A DNA stretch of 64,000 nt from Clostridiales bacterium (GCA_012517905.1 JAAYUE010000069.1:62001-126000), one strand, 5' to 3'. Shown: positions 41,241 to 49,771, counted from the stretch's first letter. Numbers and translations are program-made. Notes: a model not told the origin generated them from the letters alone.

Positions 41241-41513
41241 TATATTTTTCGGATATAGTGAAAATAAATGCAAAAAATATGTATTTTTATAACATACGTT
41301 TTGCATTTCTCCAACGGGGGCCGAACCGTATTTCGACGCAACCGTCAAGGTTGTTTTGCAGGAAAATTGCCCGCAGGGGCAATTCTCAGCAGATTCTCAT
41401 GCTGTGGTAACGGTTCGTTCGCATTTTTTCACAATGTGACATGATTCCGTGCTTGCCAGTTGCCAATCGATCTGTAAACTAAGCGTATGCAAATTCGAAA
41501 GGAACAAAACCCG

Positions 41514-42443
41514 ATGGAATCTGCGGCATTGGAGGCGGTGTTTCCCGCGCTGGGAACGACAAACAGCATCCGGATTTTTCGCTTTGAGGACCGCGCCGCG
41601 GCAGGCGAGGCACTTGGGCGCGCCAAGGCGCGCGTATGCGCGCTGCATGATCGGCTCTCCGTCTACCAGCCCGAGAGCGAGCTTTCCCTGCTCAACGCGG
41701 CGGCGGGCTGCGCCGCAATCCCCGTCGGCGAGGATACGCTTTTTCTGCTCTCACAGAGCAAGCGCTATTCGCGTCTGTCCGGCGGCGCGTTTTCCGTGTC
41801 CACGCGTCCGCTCAGCGCGCTCTGGGAAATCCATGCGCGCTGCGGCACCGTTCCGTCCCGCGTGGAGGTGGAGCAGTCCCTGTCGCTGGTTTGCGACGAG
41901 GACATCCTGCTGGATGAACGGGCGGGCACGGCGGAGCTGTGCCGCTTTGGCCAGAGCGTGGACTTCGGCGGCATCGCCAAGGGCTACGCGGCGGACGAGG
42001 CGCGCCGCATCCTGCTCGACGGCGGCGTGACAAGCGCACTGCTCAATTTCGGCGGCACGGTCGTCTCGATCGGGGATGTGCGCCACGTCGGCATCCAGCA
42101 CCCCGACCGGTATACCGGCGTTGCGATGGGGCGCGTCGCGCTGGAGGACGCCTGCGCGGTAACCTCCGGCGATTACGAACGCTACTATGAGGTGGACGGC
42201 GTGCGCTACCACCACATTGTGGACCCGAGGACGGGATATCCCTCGCGCTCGACCCTGCGCAGCGTGACGCTGTTGTGCGGCTGCGCGCTCGAGCTGGACG
42301 CGCTCTCGACGGCGGTGTTCGTGCTCGGAGAGCAGGAGGGCCTGCGGCTGGTGCAGCAAGCGGGCGCGGAGGCGGTGTTTGTCACGGACAAGCTGGACGT
42401 GTTCTGCACCGAGGGGCTTCGGGGAAACTTCGAGCTCCTGTAG
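41514..42443 (+). CDS. apbE: FAD:protein FMN transferase (ApbE)
   Basis: 309 residues. ApbE landmarks: FPALGTTNSIRIF, GGAFSVSTRPLSALWEI, SVDFGGIAKGYAADEARRIL, SALLNFGGTVVSIG, and YHHIVDPRTGYPSRS, followed by Asp-Ala-Leu-Ser-Thr. The enzyme attaches FMN from FAD to threonine in SGAT-type motifs of extracytoplasmic flavoproteins. The next gene encodes a protein with two such motifs, its likely substrate. No clear lipobox or signal peptide, so it may act from the cytoplasm or with a partner. ATG at 41514 with AAAGGA upstream. Confidence 0.94.
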   Translation: MESAALEAVFPALGTTNSIRIFRFEDRAAAGEALGRAKARVCALHDRLSVYQPESELSLLNAAAGCAAIPVGEDTLFLLSQSKRYSRLSGGAFSVSTRPLSALWEIHARCGTVPSRVEVEQSLSLVCDEDILLDERAGTAELCRFGQSVDFGGIAKGYAADEARRILLDGGVTSALLNFGGTVVSIGDVRHVGIQHPDRYTGVAMGRVALEDACAVTSGDYERYYEVDGVRYHHIVDPRTGYPSRSTLRSVTLLCGCALELDALSTAVFVLGEQEGLRLVQQAGAEAVFVTDKLDVFCTEGLRGNFELL

Positions 42444-42491
42444 CAATGTCACGGACGGCAGGAAGCGAACAATATACGATATAGCGACAGT

Positions 42492-44129
42492 ATGAAGAAA
42501 AAACTCTTTCACAAGATCACCGCCCTGACGCTGACCAGAAGGATCATTCAGGCATTGTCACTCGTGCTCTTTCCGGGGCTTTTTATCTCTACCTTCTCGG
42601 CGATCAAGGCGATCTATACGTCGATCATCGACGGAACGTTCAGCGCCTCCGCAATGGCGGGGCAGATCGTGCTCGCCGTCTCCATGCTGCTCATCACGGC
42701 GATCATGGGGCGGTTTTTCTGCGGTTTCTTATGCGCCTTCGGCACCATGGGGGATTTTTTGTGGGTTCTCGGCACGAAGCTGAAGCTGCAGCGGCCAAAG
42801 ATCGGCACGCGATTCGACCGCCTGCTCAAGAAGCTCAAATACATACTGCTCGCCGCCATCGTTCTGCTGATCTGGACGCTGGGGCTGACCATCCTCGGGG
42901 GTAAGGACAACCCTTGGACGGTGTTCGGCATGCTTACGAGCCTGAGCGGCTGGACGGATCTGTCCGTGCTGATCTCGTTCGGCATGATCCTGCTGCTGCT
43001 CATCGCCGCAGGCTCGCTGTACATCGAGCGCTTTTTCTGCCGCTATCTCTGCCCGCTTGGCGCGGTGTTTGCCATCGCGTCGAAGTTTCGGTTGTTTAGG
43101 ATAAGAAAACCGCGCAGAAACTGCGGCTCCTGCCGCGCCTGCACCAGGCGCTGCTCGATGGGCATCCCGCTCTACCGTTCGGACGTGGTGAAGAGCGCCG
43201 AATGCATCGACTGCATGAACTGCGTGGAGATCTGTCCGCGCGACAACGCGACGGCAAATCCCAGGCCCGCGATTGCGGCGGCGGTTGCTGTGGCTTCGCT
43301 CGCGGGGATGTATTACGCGGGCAACATTGCAAGCGCCGCGGCGGCGGACACGCAGATTGCCGCCGTCGCCGCGAGTGTGAGCACCGTGGACAGCGCGAAC
43401 GCCGGTCCGTTTACAAACGGCGTATACACCGGCAGCGCGTCGGGGTACCACGGGGTTACCACCGTCTCCGTGACGGTGGAGGGCGGCTACATCACCAGCG
43501 TCTCCGTGCTTTCGACGGGGGACGACGCGGAGTTTTTCAGCCAGGCCAGGTTGTCCGTCATCCCCGCCATCCTGTCCGCGCAGAGCGTCGCCGTGGACGC
43601 GGTGTCCGGCGCGACCTTCAGCAGCAACGCCATCATCGGCGCGGTCAAGGACGCGCTCTCCGGCGCGCTCAGCGCGCCGGAGAACGTGACGGTGGTCGAA
43701 ACGGACGACTCCGCCGCCACGCCGACGCCCGTCCTCACGCCGACGCCTACGCCGGAGCCCACGGCAACGCCGGACCCCACTGCCGCGCCGGAGCTTACGC
43801 AAACCCCGTCCGGCGCAGGACCGATTTCGCTGCCCGACGGAACGTACAGCGGCACTGGCACGGGCTTCCGCGGCGAAACGGACGTGACCGTGACTGTGCA
43901 AAACGGCGCCATCACGGCGATCAGAATCGACAGCTACCGCGACGACGCGCAGTATTTCTCCCGCGCGAAGAGCTCGATCATCAGCCGCATTCTCTCCGCG
44001 CAGAGCGTGGATGTGGACACCGTCTCCGGCGCGACTTACAGCAGCAACGGCATTCTCGAGGCCGTCGCGGACGCGCTGAATCTGAACTATTCGGCCACGC
44101 AATCCTCCGGCGGGCGCGGCCGCCATTGA
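42492..44129 (+). CDS. NosR/NapH-like membrane Fe-S protein with two FMN-binding domains
   Basis: 545 residues. Residues 1-200 hold several TM helices with paired CxxxCP-like motifs (RFFCGFLCAFG, RFFCRYLCPLG). Two 4Fe-4S sites follow (CGSCRACTRRC, ECIDCMNCVEICP), then another TM. The outside part has two FMN-binding domains with flavinylation motifs SGATFSSN (Thr375) and SGATYSSN (Thr515), separated by a Pro-Thr linker. It fits extracytosolic flavin electron-transfer systems served by ApbE, encoded just upstream. Electrons probably pass from quinol or ferredoxin through Fe-S centres to external FMN; donor and acceptor are unknown. The ribosome site is poor. Confidence 0.9.
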   Translation: MKKKLFHKITALTLTRRIIQALSLVLFPGLFISTFSAIKAIYTSIIDGTFSASAMAGQIVLAVSMLLITAIMGRFFCGFLCAFGTMGDFLWVLGTKLKLQRPKIGTRFDRLLKKLKYILLAAIVLLIWTLGLTILGGKDNPWTVFGMLTSLSGWTDLSVLISFGMILLLLIAAGSLYIERFFCRYLCPLGAVFAIASKFRLFRIRKPRRNCGSCRACTRRCSMGIPLYRSDVVKSAECIDCMNCVEICPRDNATANPRPAIAAAVAVASLAGMYYAGNIASAAAADTQIAAVAASVSTVDSANAGPFTNGVYTGSASGYHGVTTVSVTVEGGYITSVSVLSTGDDAEFFSQARLSVIPAILSAQSVAVDAVSGATFSSNAIIGAVKDALSGALSAPENVTVVETDDSAATPTPVLTPTPTPEPTATPDPTAAPELTQTPSGAGPISLPDGTYSGTGTGFRGETDVTVTVQNGAITAIRIDSYRDDAQYFSRAKSSIISRILSAQSVDVDTVSGATYSSNGILEAVADALNLNYSATQSSGGRGRH

Positions 44130-44145
44130 GCAAATCCAGAGACAT

Positions 44146-44176
44146 GGCTCCCGCCGGAATCGGCGGGGGCTTTTTT
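44146..44176 (+). terminator. Terminator after the flavin electron-transfer gene
   Basis: GGCTCCCGCCG, loop GAAT, CGGCGGGGGC, then TTTTTT. Confidence 0.85.
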
Positions 44177-44266
44177 GATCCGAGCGGCACTCCACGCATC
44201 GTAGGTTGCGGCGGCGAGCGGCAACGTGATATGCTCACATCAGAAAAACGACAGGGAAAAGCGAAT

Positions 44267-44851
44267 ATGAACAACTACGTCACCGGCGGCGCGATCCGGC
44301 TGCTGCGGGAACAAAAAGGATATACGCAAAAGCAGCTTGCCGAGCGGCTGCTGGTCAGCGACAAAGCGGTCTCCAAGTGGGAGTCCGGCCGCGGGCTGCC
44401 GGACATCAGCCTCATCGAACCGCTGGCGCGCACGCTTGGCGTTTCGGTTGCGGAGCTGCTCTCGGGCGAGTGCGTGCAAAACCGGAACCGGCACGGCAAC
44501 ATGCTTAAAAGCAGGTTTTATGTCTGTCCCGTCTGCGGAAACGTCATCTTTGCCGCAGGGGAGGGCTCGTTCAGCTGCTGCGGCGTGCAGCTGCCGCCGC
44601 TGGAGGCGGAGGAGAGCGACGAAGCGCACGGCATGACGATTGAGCGCGTGGAAAACGAGTGCTACGTCACCATGCGCCACCCGATGGAGAAGACGCACTA
44701 CATATCGTTTTTCGCGGTTGCAACCGGGCACGGCGTGCAGCTCTTCAAGCTCTATCCCGAGCAGAACGCGGAAATGCGGCTGCCGATCGCCGGGCGAGGC
44801 ATGCTGTATGCCTACTGCAACCGCCACGGGTTGTTTTCAAAACGGATTTAG
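44267..44851 (+). CDS. XRE regulator fused to a superoxide-reductase-like domain
   Basis: 194 residues. The N-terminal HTH (residues about 5-65) has IRLLREQKGYTQKQLAERL and VSDKAVSKWESGRGLPDISL. The C-terminus resembles desulfoferrodoxin: a zinc or iron knuckle (FYVCPVCGNVIF, SCCG), then candidate SOR iron ligands EAH, HPMEKTHY, and YCNRHGLF, matching the His4-Cys pattern. The arrangement suggests a redox- or superoxide-sensing regulator, or an enzyme tethered to DNA binding. A flavin reductase gene starts 12 bp downstream and is probably co-transcribed. Whether the iron site is catalytic cannot be seen. Confidence 0.82.
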   Translation: MNNYVTGGAIRLLREQKGYTQKQLAERLLVSDKAVSKWESGRGLPDISLIEPLARTLGVSVAELLSGECVQNRNRHGNMLKSRFYVCPVCGNVIFAAGEGSFSCCGVQLPPLEAEESDEAHGMTIERVENECYVTMRHPMEKTHYISFFAVATGHGVQLFKLYPEQNAEMRLPIAGRGMLYAYCNRHGLFSKRI

Positions 44852-44863
44852 GAGGCGGAGACG

Positions 44864-45535
44864 ATGAAAATACTGGTAATCAACGGCTCGCCGAAGGGCG
44901 AACGCAGCGATACGCTGAAAGTGACGCGCGCGTTTGTCGAAGGCATGGGGGAAACGTTTGAAACCATCGACAGCATGCGCGTCAACGTAAAGCCTTGTCT
45001 CGGGTGTTATGCCTGCTGGTGGAAGACGCCCGGCGTCTGCGCGCAGCAAGACGATATGGCGGAGATCCTGAAGCGGATTTTGCAAAGCGATCTGGTCATC
45101 TGGTCGATGCCGCTCTACTGCTACGGCGCGCCTTCCAACTGCAAGGTGCTTTTCGACCGGCTGCTGCCACTTTCCACGCCGGGCGTGGAGGTGGACGACG
45201 AGGGCAAAAACTATCATCAGGGCAGGCAGGAAATTCACACGAAGATCATGCTCGTTTCCGGTTGCGGATTTCCCGATCGCGAGAACAACTATGAGGGGCT
45301 GGAGTTTGCGTTTACGCGCATGTTCAGCAGCGACTGCCCGATGATCTGCTGTGTGGAGGCGCCGCTGCTCGGCATTCCGGAGGCGAAGCCGGTTGCGGAC
45401 GGTTATCTGGAGTACGCCCGGCGCGCGGGCGCGGAGTATAAGGCGGCGGGACGCATTTCGGCCGAGACGCAGGCGCTTCTGGACGCGCCGATGTTTCCGC
45501 CGGACGAATATCGCGCGCGGATCAACGGGCGCTGA
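44864..45535 (+). CDS. Flavodoxin-fold NAD(P)H-dependent oxidoreductase (1)
   Basis: 223 residues with the flavodoxin-like FMN fold: MKILVINGSPKGERSDTLKV with the phosphate-binding loop, CLGCYACWWKTPGVC (a Cys-rich motif common in iron-sulfur-flavoprotein-like reductases), SDLVIWSMPLYCYGAP. The start has AGGAGG, 12 bp after the regulator. Likely an NAD(P)H:FMN or quinone reductase in an oxidative-stress unit with that regulator. Confidence 0.87.
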   Translation: MKILVINGSPKGERSDTLKVTRAFVEGMGETFETIDSMRVNVKPCLGCYACWWKTPGVCAQQDDMAEILKRILQSDLVIWSMPLYCYGAPSNCKVLFDRLLPLSTPGVEVDDEGKNYHQGRQEIHTKIMLVSGCGFPDRENNYEGLEFAFTRMFSSDCPMICCVEAPLLGIPEAKPVADGYLEYARRAGAEYKAAGRISAETQALLDAPMFPPDEYRARINGR

Positions 45536-45700
45536 ATGACGACACTGCGGCGGCGATTGCAGGATCGCCGCTTTTTTATGCCGTTTCAGCGGCGCTTGAT
45601 TTACGGAAAATCGCTGTTTTTCTTATTTTCTGCCGTGGAACATGATACAATGTGTCGAGGATCATCTGAAACAAACCGGATACGAAAAGGAGCGAAAGAG

Positions 45701-46141
45701 ATGAAAGCGGCGGTCGTATATTACACGTTTGGCGGTTCTACGAAGAAGGAAGCCGAGCGCATCGGCGCGGAGCTGGAGGCGCCGGTTTACCGTGTGCGCG
45801 AAGCGAAAAACAGGAGCCTGATCGGCTCGTTTATCCCCGGCGGATGGCAGGCGATGAAGCGCAAGAAACCGAAGATCAGGCCGGTCGACTTCGATCTGGC
45901 GCAGTTTGACCGCATCTATCTCGGCTGCCCTGTCTGGGCGGCCTGTCCCGCGCCGGCGTTCAACGCCATGCTCGAGCTGCTGCCCGCCGGAAAAGAGGTC
46001 GAAATCTTTCTCTGCGCGGGCGGTAACGATCCGCGCGAGAGCGACGCAGAGACGCGGCGGCTCGTCGAGGCGCGCGGCTGCACCGTCACCAAACTCTACA
46101 CGATTCCGACCGGCGTCATGCCGGGCAAGATGAAGGAATAA
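45701..46141 (+). CDS. Flavodoxin-family protein
   Basis: 146 residues: KAAVVYYTFGGSTKKEAERI at the N-terminus (FMN phosphate loop), FDRIYLGCPVWAACPAPAFN in the flavin-edge position, and a short C-terminal part. This fits small flavodoxins of clostridia that carry electrons in place of ferredoxin. AAGGAG precedes the ATG. It is separated from the upstream reductase by about 165 bp and ends at a terminator. Confidence 0.85.
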   Translation: MKAAVVYYTFGGSTKKEAERIGAELEAPVYRVREAKNRSLIGSFIPGGWQAMKRKKPKIRPVDFDLAQFDRIYLGCPVWAACPAPAFNAMLELLPAGKEVEIFLCAGGNDPRESDAETRRLVEARGCTVTKLYTIPTGVMPGKMKE

Positions 46142-46167
46142 TCGCTTTCGTTAAATTGGGAACGATG

Positions 46168-46205
46168 AAAAAGCGCGGGGACCCGTATGCGTCCCCGCGC
46201 TTTTT
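46168..46205. terminator. Bidirectional terminator between flavodoxin and zinc operon
   Basis: A perfect 15-bp stem AAAAAGCGCGGGGAC / GTCCCCGCGCTTTTT with an 8-base loop. Confidence 0.9.
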
Positions 46206-46220
46206 GCCTGGTTGTGCGCG

Positions 46221-47048
46221 TCAGCGTTTCACCGCTGCGTTTCGGATGCCGCCCGCAATGGAGAAGAGCAAAAACAGCACGATGTTGACGCAGACGATGC
46301 TTGCGCCGCTCGGCGCTTCGTAGACATAGCTCACCAGCATGCCGATGAGGAACCCCGCCACGGCGACTGCGGCGGAGAGGATCGTTACCGTCAGATACCG
46401 CTTGCCGATGCGCATGGCCGTCAGTACGGGAAAGATGATGAGGCTCGAGATGAGCAGCGCGCCCATCATGCGCATGCCGAGCACGACGGTGACGGAGGAG
46501 AGCGTCGCCAGCGCGGCGTTGTAAGCGCGGGTCGGGATGCCCGTCGCGCGGGAAAACGTCTCGTCGAACGTGACGGCGAAGAGCCGCGGATAGAAGAGCA
46601 CAAACAGCACGAGCACGACCCCGCTGAGCGCGACGGAGAGCGCCGCGTCCGTTTTTGAGAGCGAGAGGATGCTGCCGAACATATAGTTGTATACGTCCGT
46701 ATTCATGCCCGTGGTCATGGAGACGACCATCACGCCGATGGCCAGCGCGCCCGCCGAGAGCATGGCGATTGCCGCGTCGCCCTTGATGCGCGTGTTCTCG
46801 CTCATGCGCAGCAGCAGAAACGAAGCCGCGATGCAGACGGGGATTGCGAGGGACAGCGGCGCGATGTTTGCCACCGAAGCGATGGCCAGCGCGCCGAAGC
46901 CCACATGCGACAACCCGTCCCCGATCATGGAGAAGCGCTTGAGCACGAGGCTCACGCCGAGTAGCGACGCGCAGAGCGAGACCAGCAGGCCCACCACGAC
47001 GGCGCGCACGAGAAACGGATAGGAGAGCATTTCAAGAATCGTACTCAT
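46221..47048 (-). CDS. znuB: Zinc ABC transporter permease
   Basis: 275 residues with about eight hydrophobic helices, ABC-3 family. LLGVSLVLKRFSMIGDGLSH near the N-terminus is the usual family signature (GVSLVLKR.SMIGD.LSH), and GMRMMGALLISSLIIFPVLTA is the conserved central region. It overlaps the ATPase gene by 4 bp (ATGA). Last gene of the zur-type zinc operon. Manganese or iron specificity cannot be excluded from the permease alone. Confidence 0.92.
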   Translation of the reverse strand: MSTILEMLSYPFLVRAVVVGLLVSLCASLLGVSLVLKRFSMIGDGLSHVGFGALAIASVANIAPLSLAIPVCIAASFLLLRMSENTRIKGDAAIAMLSAGALAIGVMVVSMTTGMNTDVYNYMFGSILSLSKTDAALSVALSGVVLVLFVLFYPRLFAVTFDETFSRATGIPTRAYNAALATLSSVTVVLGMRMMGALLISSLIIFPVLTAMRIGKRYLTVTILSAAVAVAGFLIGMLVSYVYEAPSGASIVCVNIVLFLLFSIAGGIRNAAVKR

Positions 47049-47755
47049 GCCGGTTCACCGCCGCTTAAGAATCGTTTGCCGATTTCGCTGTTTCGATATT
47101 CCTCCGTCGTGCCGAAAAAGAGCTGACGGTTTTCCAGATGGAGGATGCGCTTTGCCGCAAGCGCGGCCGCTTGCAGATCGTGGGACACCATGATGACGGT
47201 CACCCCATGGTCGCGGTTGATGTGCTCAATCAGGCGGTACATATCCGCGGTTGCGAGCGGGTCGAGCCCCGCGATCGGTTCATCCAGAATCAGAAGCTTC
47301 TGCGTCGCCGCGAGCGCGCGCGCAAGCAGGGCGCGCTGCTGCTGCCCGCCGGAGAGGTCGCGAAAGCTTGCGTTTCGCAGCGCATACATGCCGACGCAGC
47401 GCAGCTGCGCAAGCGCGATCTCCCGCTGCTTTCTCCAGTAAAACGGGCGAAAGCCGAGGGAGTTGAGCGTGCCGGAAAGAACGACCTCCAGCACGCTCGC
47501 GGGAAAGTCCCGCTGGCTCTCCCGCTGCTGCGGCAGATAGCCGATTTCGCGCGCGGACAGCCCCTCGCCGAATGTGATGACGCCGCTGGCGGGCGCTTTC
47601 AGCCCGAGCAGGCCCTTGACGAGCGTGCTCTTGCCGGAGCCGTTTTCGCCGACGATGCAGAGATAATCTCCGCGCTCGACGGCGAAGTGCAGGCCGCCGA
47701 CAACCTCTTTGCCGTCGTAGCGAAACGCGGCGTTTTGAACCTCGATGAATGGCAT
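47045..47755 (-). CDS. znuC: Zinc ABC transporter ATP-binding protein
   Basis: 236 residues with a complete ABC ATPase: Walker A VGENGSGKSTLVKG, Q-loop IGYLPQQRE, signature LSGGQQQRALLARAL, Walker B LLILDEPIAGLDP, and the His switch VSHD. GGAGA lies upstream, 12 bases from the ATG. It sits between the binding protein and the permease; the assignment to zinc rests on the operon. Confidence 0.93.
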   Translation of the reverse strand: MPFIEVQNAAFRYDGKEVVGGLHFAVERGDYLCIVGENGSGKSTLVKGLLGLKAPASGVITFGEGLSAREIGYLPQQRESQRDFPASVLEVVLSGTLNSLGFRPFYWRKQREIALAQLRCVGMYALRNASFRDLSGGQQQRALLARALAATQKLLILDEPIAGLDPLATADMYRLIEHINRDHGVTVIMVSHDLQAAALAAKRILHLENRQLFFGTTEEYRNSEIGKRFLSGGEPA

Positions 47756-47796
47756 GGCGATGGTCGTCTCCTAAATACCCGTTGTGTTCGGGTGTT

Positions 47797-48795
47797 TCAG
47801 TTCAGCGCCTCTTTCAGCGCTTCTACGTTGTTCTGCATGAGCGAAAGATAGGTCGCCCCGCTCTCGAACTCCGCCTTGGTCACGTTGTGGCAGGTGTGGA
47901 AGAGCAGCTCTTTTGCGCCCGTCGCTTCGCTGACGGTGTCCGCCATCTGCCGGTTGGACATCTCGATGTAGAACACCGCAGGGATGTTTTCCGCGTTTAC
48001 ATGGTCGATCAGCGAGGCGATCGTTGCGGCGGACGCCTCCGTTTCAGCCGAGCAGCCGGGGAAGGCGGCGTAATAATCCAGACCGAATTCCTCGACGAAG
48101 TATCGCGCGGGGAAACGGTCCGCAAACACGACGGTCTTGCGCGCGGCGGTATCGACCACATCCCGGAAGGACTGGTCGAGCGCCTCGAGCTGGGTGACGT
48201 ACGCGTCGGAATTCGCCTGATATGCAGCCGCGTTTGCCGGATCGACCGCGATGAGCTCCGCCGTCATGGCCTTGACGATGGCGACGGCATTGACGGGCGC
48301 GGTCCAGACGTGCTCGTCCCACTCGTGCTCTTCCGCCGCGCCCGCGGCTTGCTCGGCGGGGTCTTCCTCCTCTGGCTGCATGCCCTCCACGAGCTCTTCT
48401 TCGTAGAGCGTGACGTAGTCCATCATGCGGAAGGTATGGACGCTCTTGTCGAGGCCGGAGAGCACGCTGTCGATCCAGGCGTCGTTCTCGCCGCCGACGT
48501 AGAGAAACAGATCGGCGTTTTGAATCCGGATGATGTCCTGGCTCGTCGGGTCATAGGAATGCACCTCTTCGCCGGGCTGGAGCAACATGGTCACCTGCGC
48601 GTTTGTGCCCGCCGTGATCTGGCGCGCAAAGTCGTAGGAAGGGAAGATCGTGGATACGATGGAGATGCCCCCGTCGGGTTCGCTCTGCGCAGTCTTCGGC
48701 GCGCAGGCGGCAAGGACAGAAAGCGCAAGCAGCAATACCAGCGCGAGCGCCGTAAGTTTTGTCCATTTCATGGCTCCGGTGTGTGATTGTTTCAT
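47797..48795 (-). CDS. znuA: Zinc-binding ABC transporter lipoprotein
   Basis: 332 residues. Signal peptide with lipobox LSVLAAC, then the cluster A-I metal-binding fold: ISIVSTIFPSYDFARQI, PGEEVHSYDPTSQDI, YVGGENDAWIDSVL. A Glu/His-rich loop (EEEDPAEQAAGAAEEHEWDE) precedes HVWTAPVNAV, a metal ligand region, and further ligands follow in FPARYFVEEFGLDYY. It captures Zn2+ at the membrane and delivers it to ZnuBC. ATG at 48795 after GGAGG is chosen. Confidence 0.92.
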   Translation of the reverse strand: MKQSHTGAMKWTKLTALALVLLLALSVLAACAPKTAQSEPDGGISIVSTIFPSYDFARQITAGTNAQVTMLLQPGEEVHSYDPTSQDIIRIQNADLFLYVGGENDAWIDSVLSGLDKSVHTFRMMDYVTLYEEELVEGMQPEEEDPAEQAAGAAEEHEWDEHVWTAPVNAVAIVKAMTAELIAVDPANAAAYQANSDAYVTQLEALDQSFRDVVDTAARKTVVFADRFPARYFVEEFGLDYYAAFPGCSAETEASAATIASLIDHVNAENIPAVFYIEMSNRQMADTVSEATGAKELLFHTCHNVTKAEFESGATYLSLMQNNVEALKEALN

Positions 48796-48860
48796 GATGA
48801 TAAAATCCTCCAAATTGTCCGATGGTGTGAAAACGGGGAAACCGGCTTGGCCACCCGTAC

Positions 48861-49184
48861 TCAATCGGACAGCTTGACCCTGAGGGAAACGGGGGAGCGC
48901 GCCGCGACGTCCGGCAGGACCGGAACGACGCCGGACAGCGCCAGAGCGAGTATCGCGACCAGCGCGAAGACCGGCGGCAGGGACACGCTCGCCTCGGCTT
49001 TGAGAAACGCCACGGTGTGCGTAATCGCCGCGCAGATTTCGCAGTGTTCGCCCGTGCAGTGGTGGTGCTGCTCGGCGAGCACAAACGCGGCGGAGAGCAG
49101 CAGCGAGAGCAAGAGCAGCGCGCCGAGCAGCAGCGCCGCCAGCCGGCGGCCGTGGCGGGAGGGCCCGCGGCAGCGTCCGCTCAC
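48861..49184 (-). CDS. Small membrane protein with His/Cys metal-binding-like motif
   Basis: 107 residues, starting at a GTG whose G-T-G-A overlaps the stop of the Fur-family gene, so probably translationally coupled. It has two hydrophobic segments (LAALLLGALLLLSLLLSAAF and VFALVAILALALSGVVPV) separated by EQHHHCTGEHCEICAAITH, a cluster of five His and three Cys well suited to bind zinc. Similar small proteins occur in clostridial zur operons as unnamed membrane proteins. A role in zinc sensing, handling or transport is inferred from the motif and operon. Confidence 0.75.
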   Translation of the reverse strand: MSGRCRGPSRHGRRLAALLLGALLLLSLLLSAAFVLAEQHHHCTGEHCEICAAITHTVAFLKAEASVSLPPVFALVAILALALSGVVPVLPDVAARSPVSLRVKLSD

Positions 49185-49609
49185 TTGCCGCGGCGCTGCC
49201 TGCAATCGCGGCAGACGCCAAAGAGCACGGTCTCTTTTTCATCCAGCGAAAAATCGCTGCGTTGGAGCACTTCGTCCATGATGCGCTCCGAGATCGCGTG
49301 GTCCATGTGATACAGACAGCCGCAGGCGGTGCATTTCAGGTGCAGGTGCGCGTCGCGCGCGCCGCAGGACGCGCAGGCGACGATCTGATAGGAAAACTGC
49401 CGCCCGTGTTCGCCGGGGAAGCGCTTTACGAGCCCCTCGGAGACGAGCTTTGCAATCAGGCGGTAGAGCGTGCTCTTGCCCGGCACCTGCTCGCCGGGAT
49501 TGGCCGCGCACAGACCGGAATAGAGTTCCTCCACCGAGAACCCGCCGTCGGGATGCGCGTTCAGAAAGTCGAGCAACATGCGGCGCTGCTTCGTTTCGTA
49601 CTCCGCCAA
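49181..49609 (-). CDS. zur: Fur-family regulator, probable Zur
   Basis: 142 residues with a TTG start at 49609, 9 bases after AGGAGG. Winged helix: YETKQRRMLLDFLNAHPDGG, FSVEELYSGLCAAN, GKSTLYRLIAKLVSEGLVKR. The dimer domain has CASCGARDAHLHLKCTACG, YHMDHA and a C-terminal VCRDCRQRRGK, giving structural zinc Cys4 and the His-rich regulatory site. First gene of an operon with zinc transporter genes and behind a Fur-type box, so Zur is the best reading rather than Fur or PerR. Confidence 0.88.
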   Translation of the reverse strand: MAEYETKQRRMLLDFLNAHPDGGFSVEELYSGLCAANPGEQVPGKSTLYRLIAKLVSEGLVKRFPGEHGRQFSYQIVACASCGARDAHLHLKCTACGCLYHMDHAISERIMDEVLQRSDFSLDEKETVLFGVCRDCRQRRGK

Positions 49610-49628
49610 AGGGCCTCGCCTCCTGAAA

Positions 49629-49674
49629 ATGAGAATTACTCTCATATTCTTGCACGGGTTGGCGGTTTTGTCAA
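49629..49674 (-). promoter_or_regulatory. Zinc operon promoter with Fur/Zur-type operator
   Basis: On the minus strand TTGACA (49674-49669) and AAGAAT (49651-49646) are 17 bp apart. Directly after the -10, 49629-49645 holds ATGAGA-N5-TCTCAT, a perfect inverted repeat within GAAAATGAGAATTACTCTCA, close to Fur-family operators. Its position over the start site suits zinc-dependent repression. Confidence 0.75.
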
Positions 49675-49715
49675 GCGATTTCGGGCGCATGCCGTCCCTG
49701 CCGAAACAAAGCGCG

Positions 49716-49747
49716 GAAAAACGGCCCGGGGGCTGCCCCGGGCCGTC
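49716..49747 (-). terminator. Terminator after the YbjQ gene
   Basis: An 11-bp stem ACGGCCCGGGG / CCCCGGGCCGT with a 4-base loop; on the minus strand TTTTTCC follows. Confidence 0.8.
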
Positions 49748-49771
49748 GTTTGGTCGATGGGAATGCTGCGC

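Noticed and set aside
47797..49242. Longer ZnuA protein
   Set aside because: The upstream part of that frame overlaps the small membrane protein and Zur genes in another frame; the signal peptide starts at 48795.
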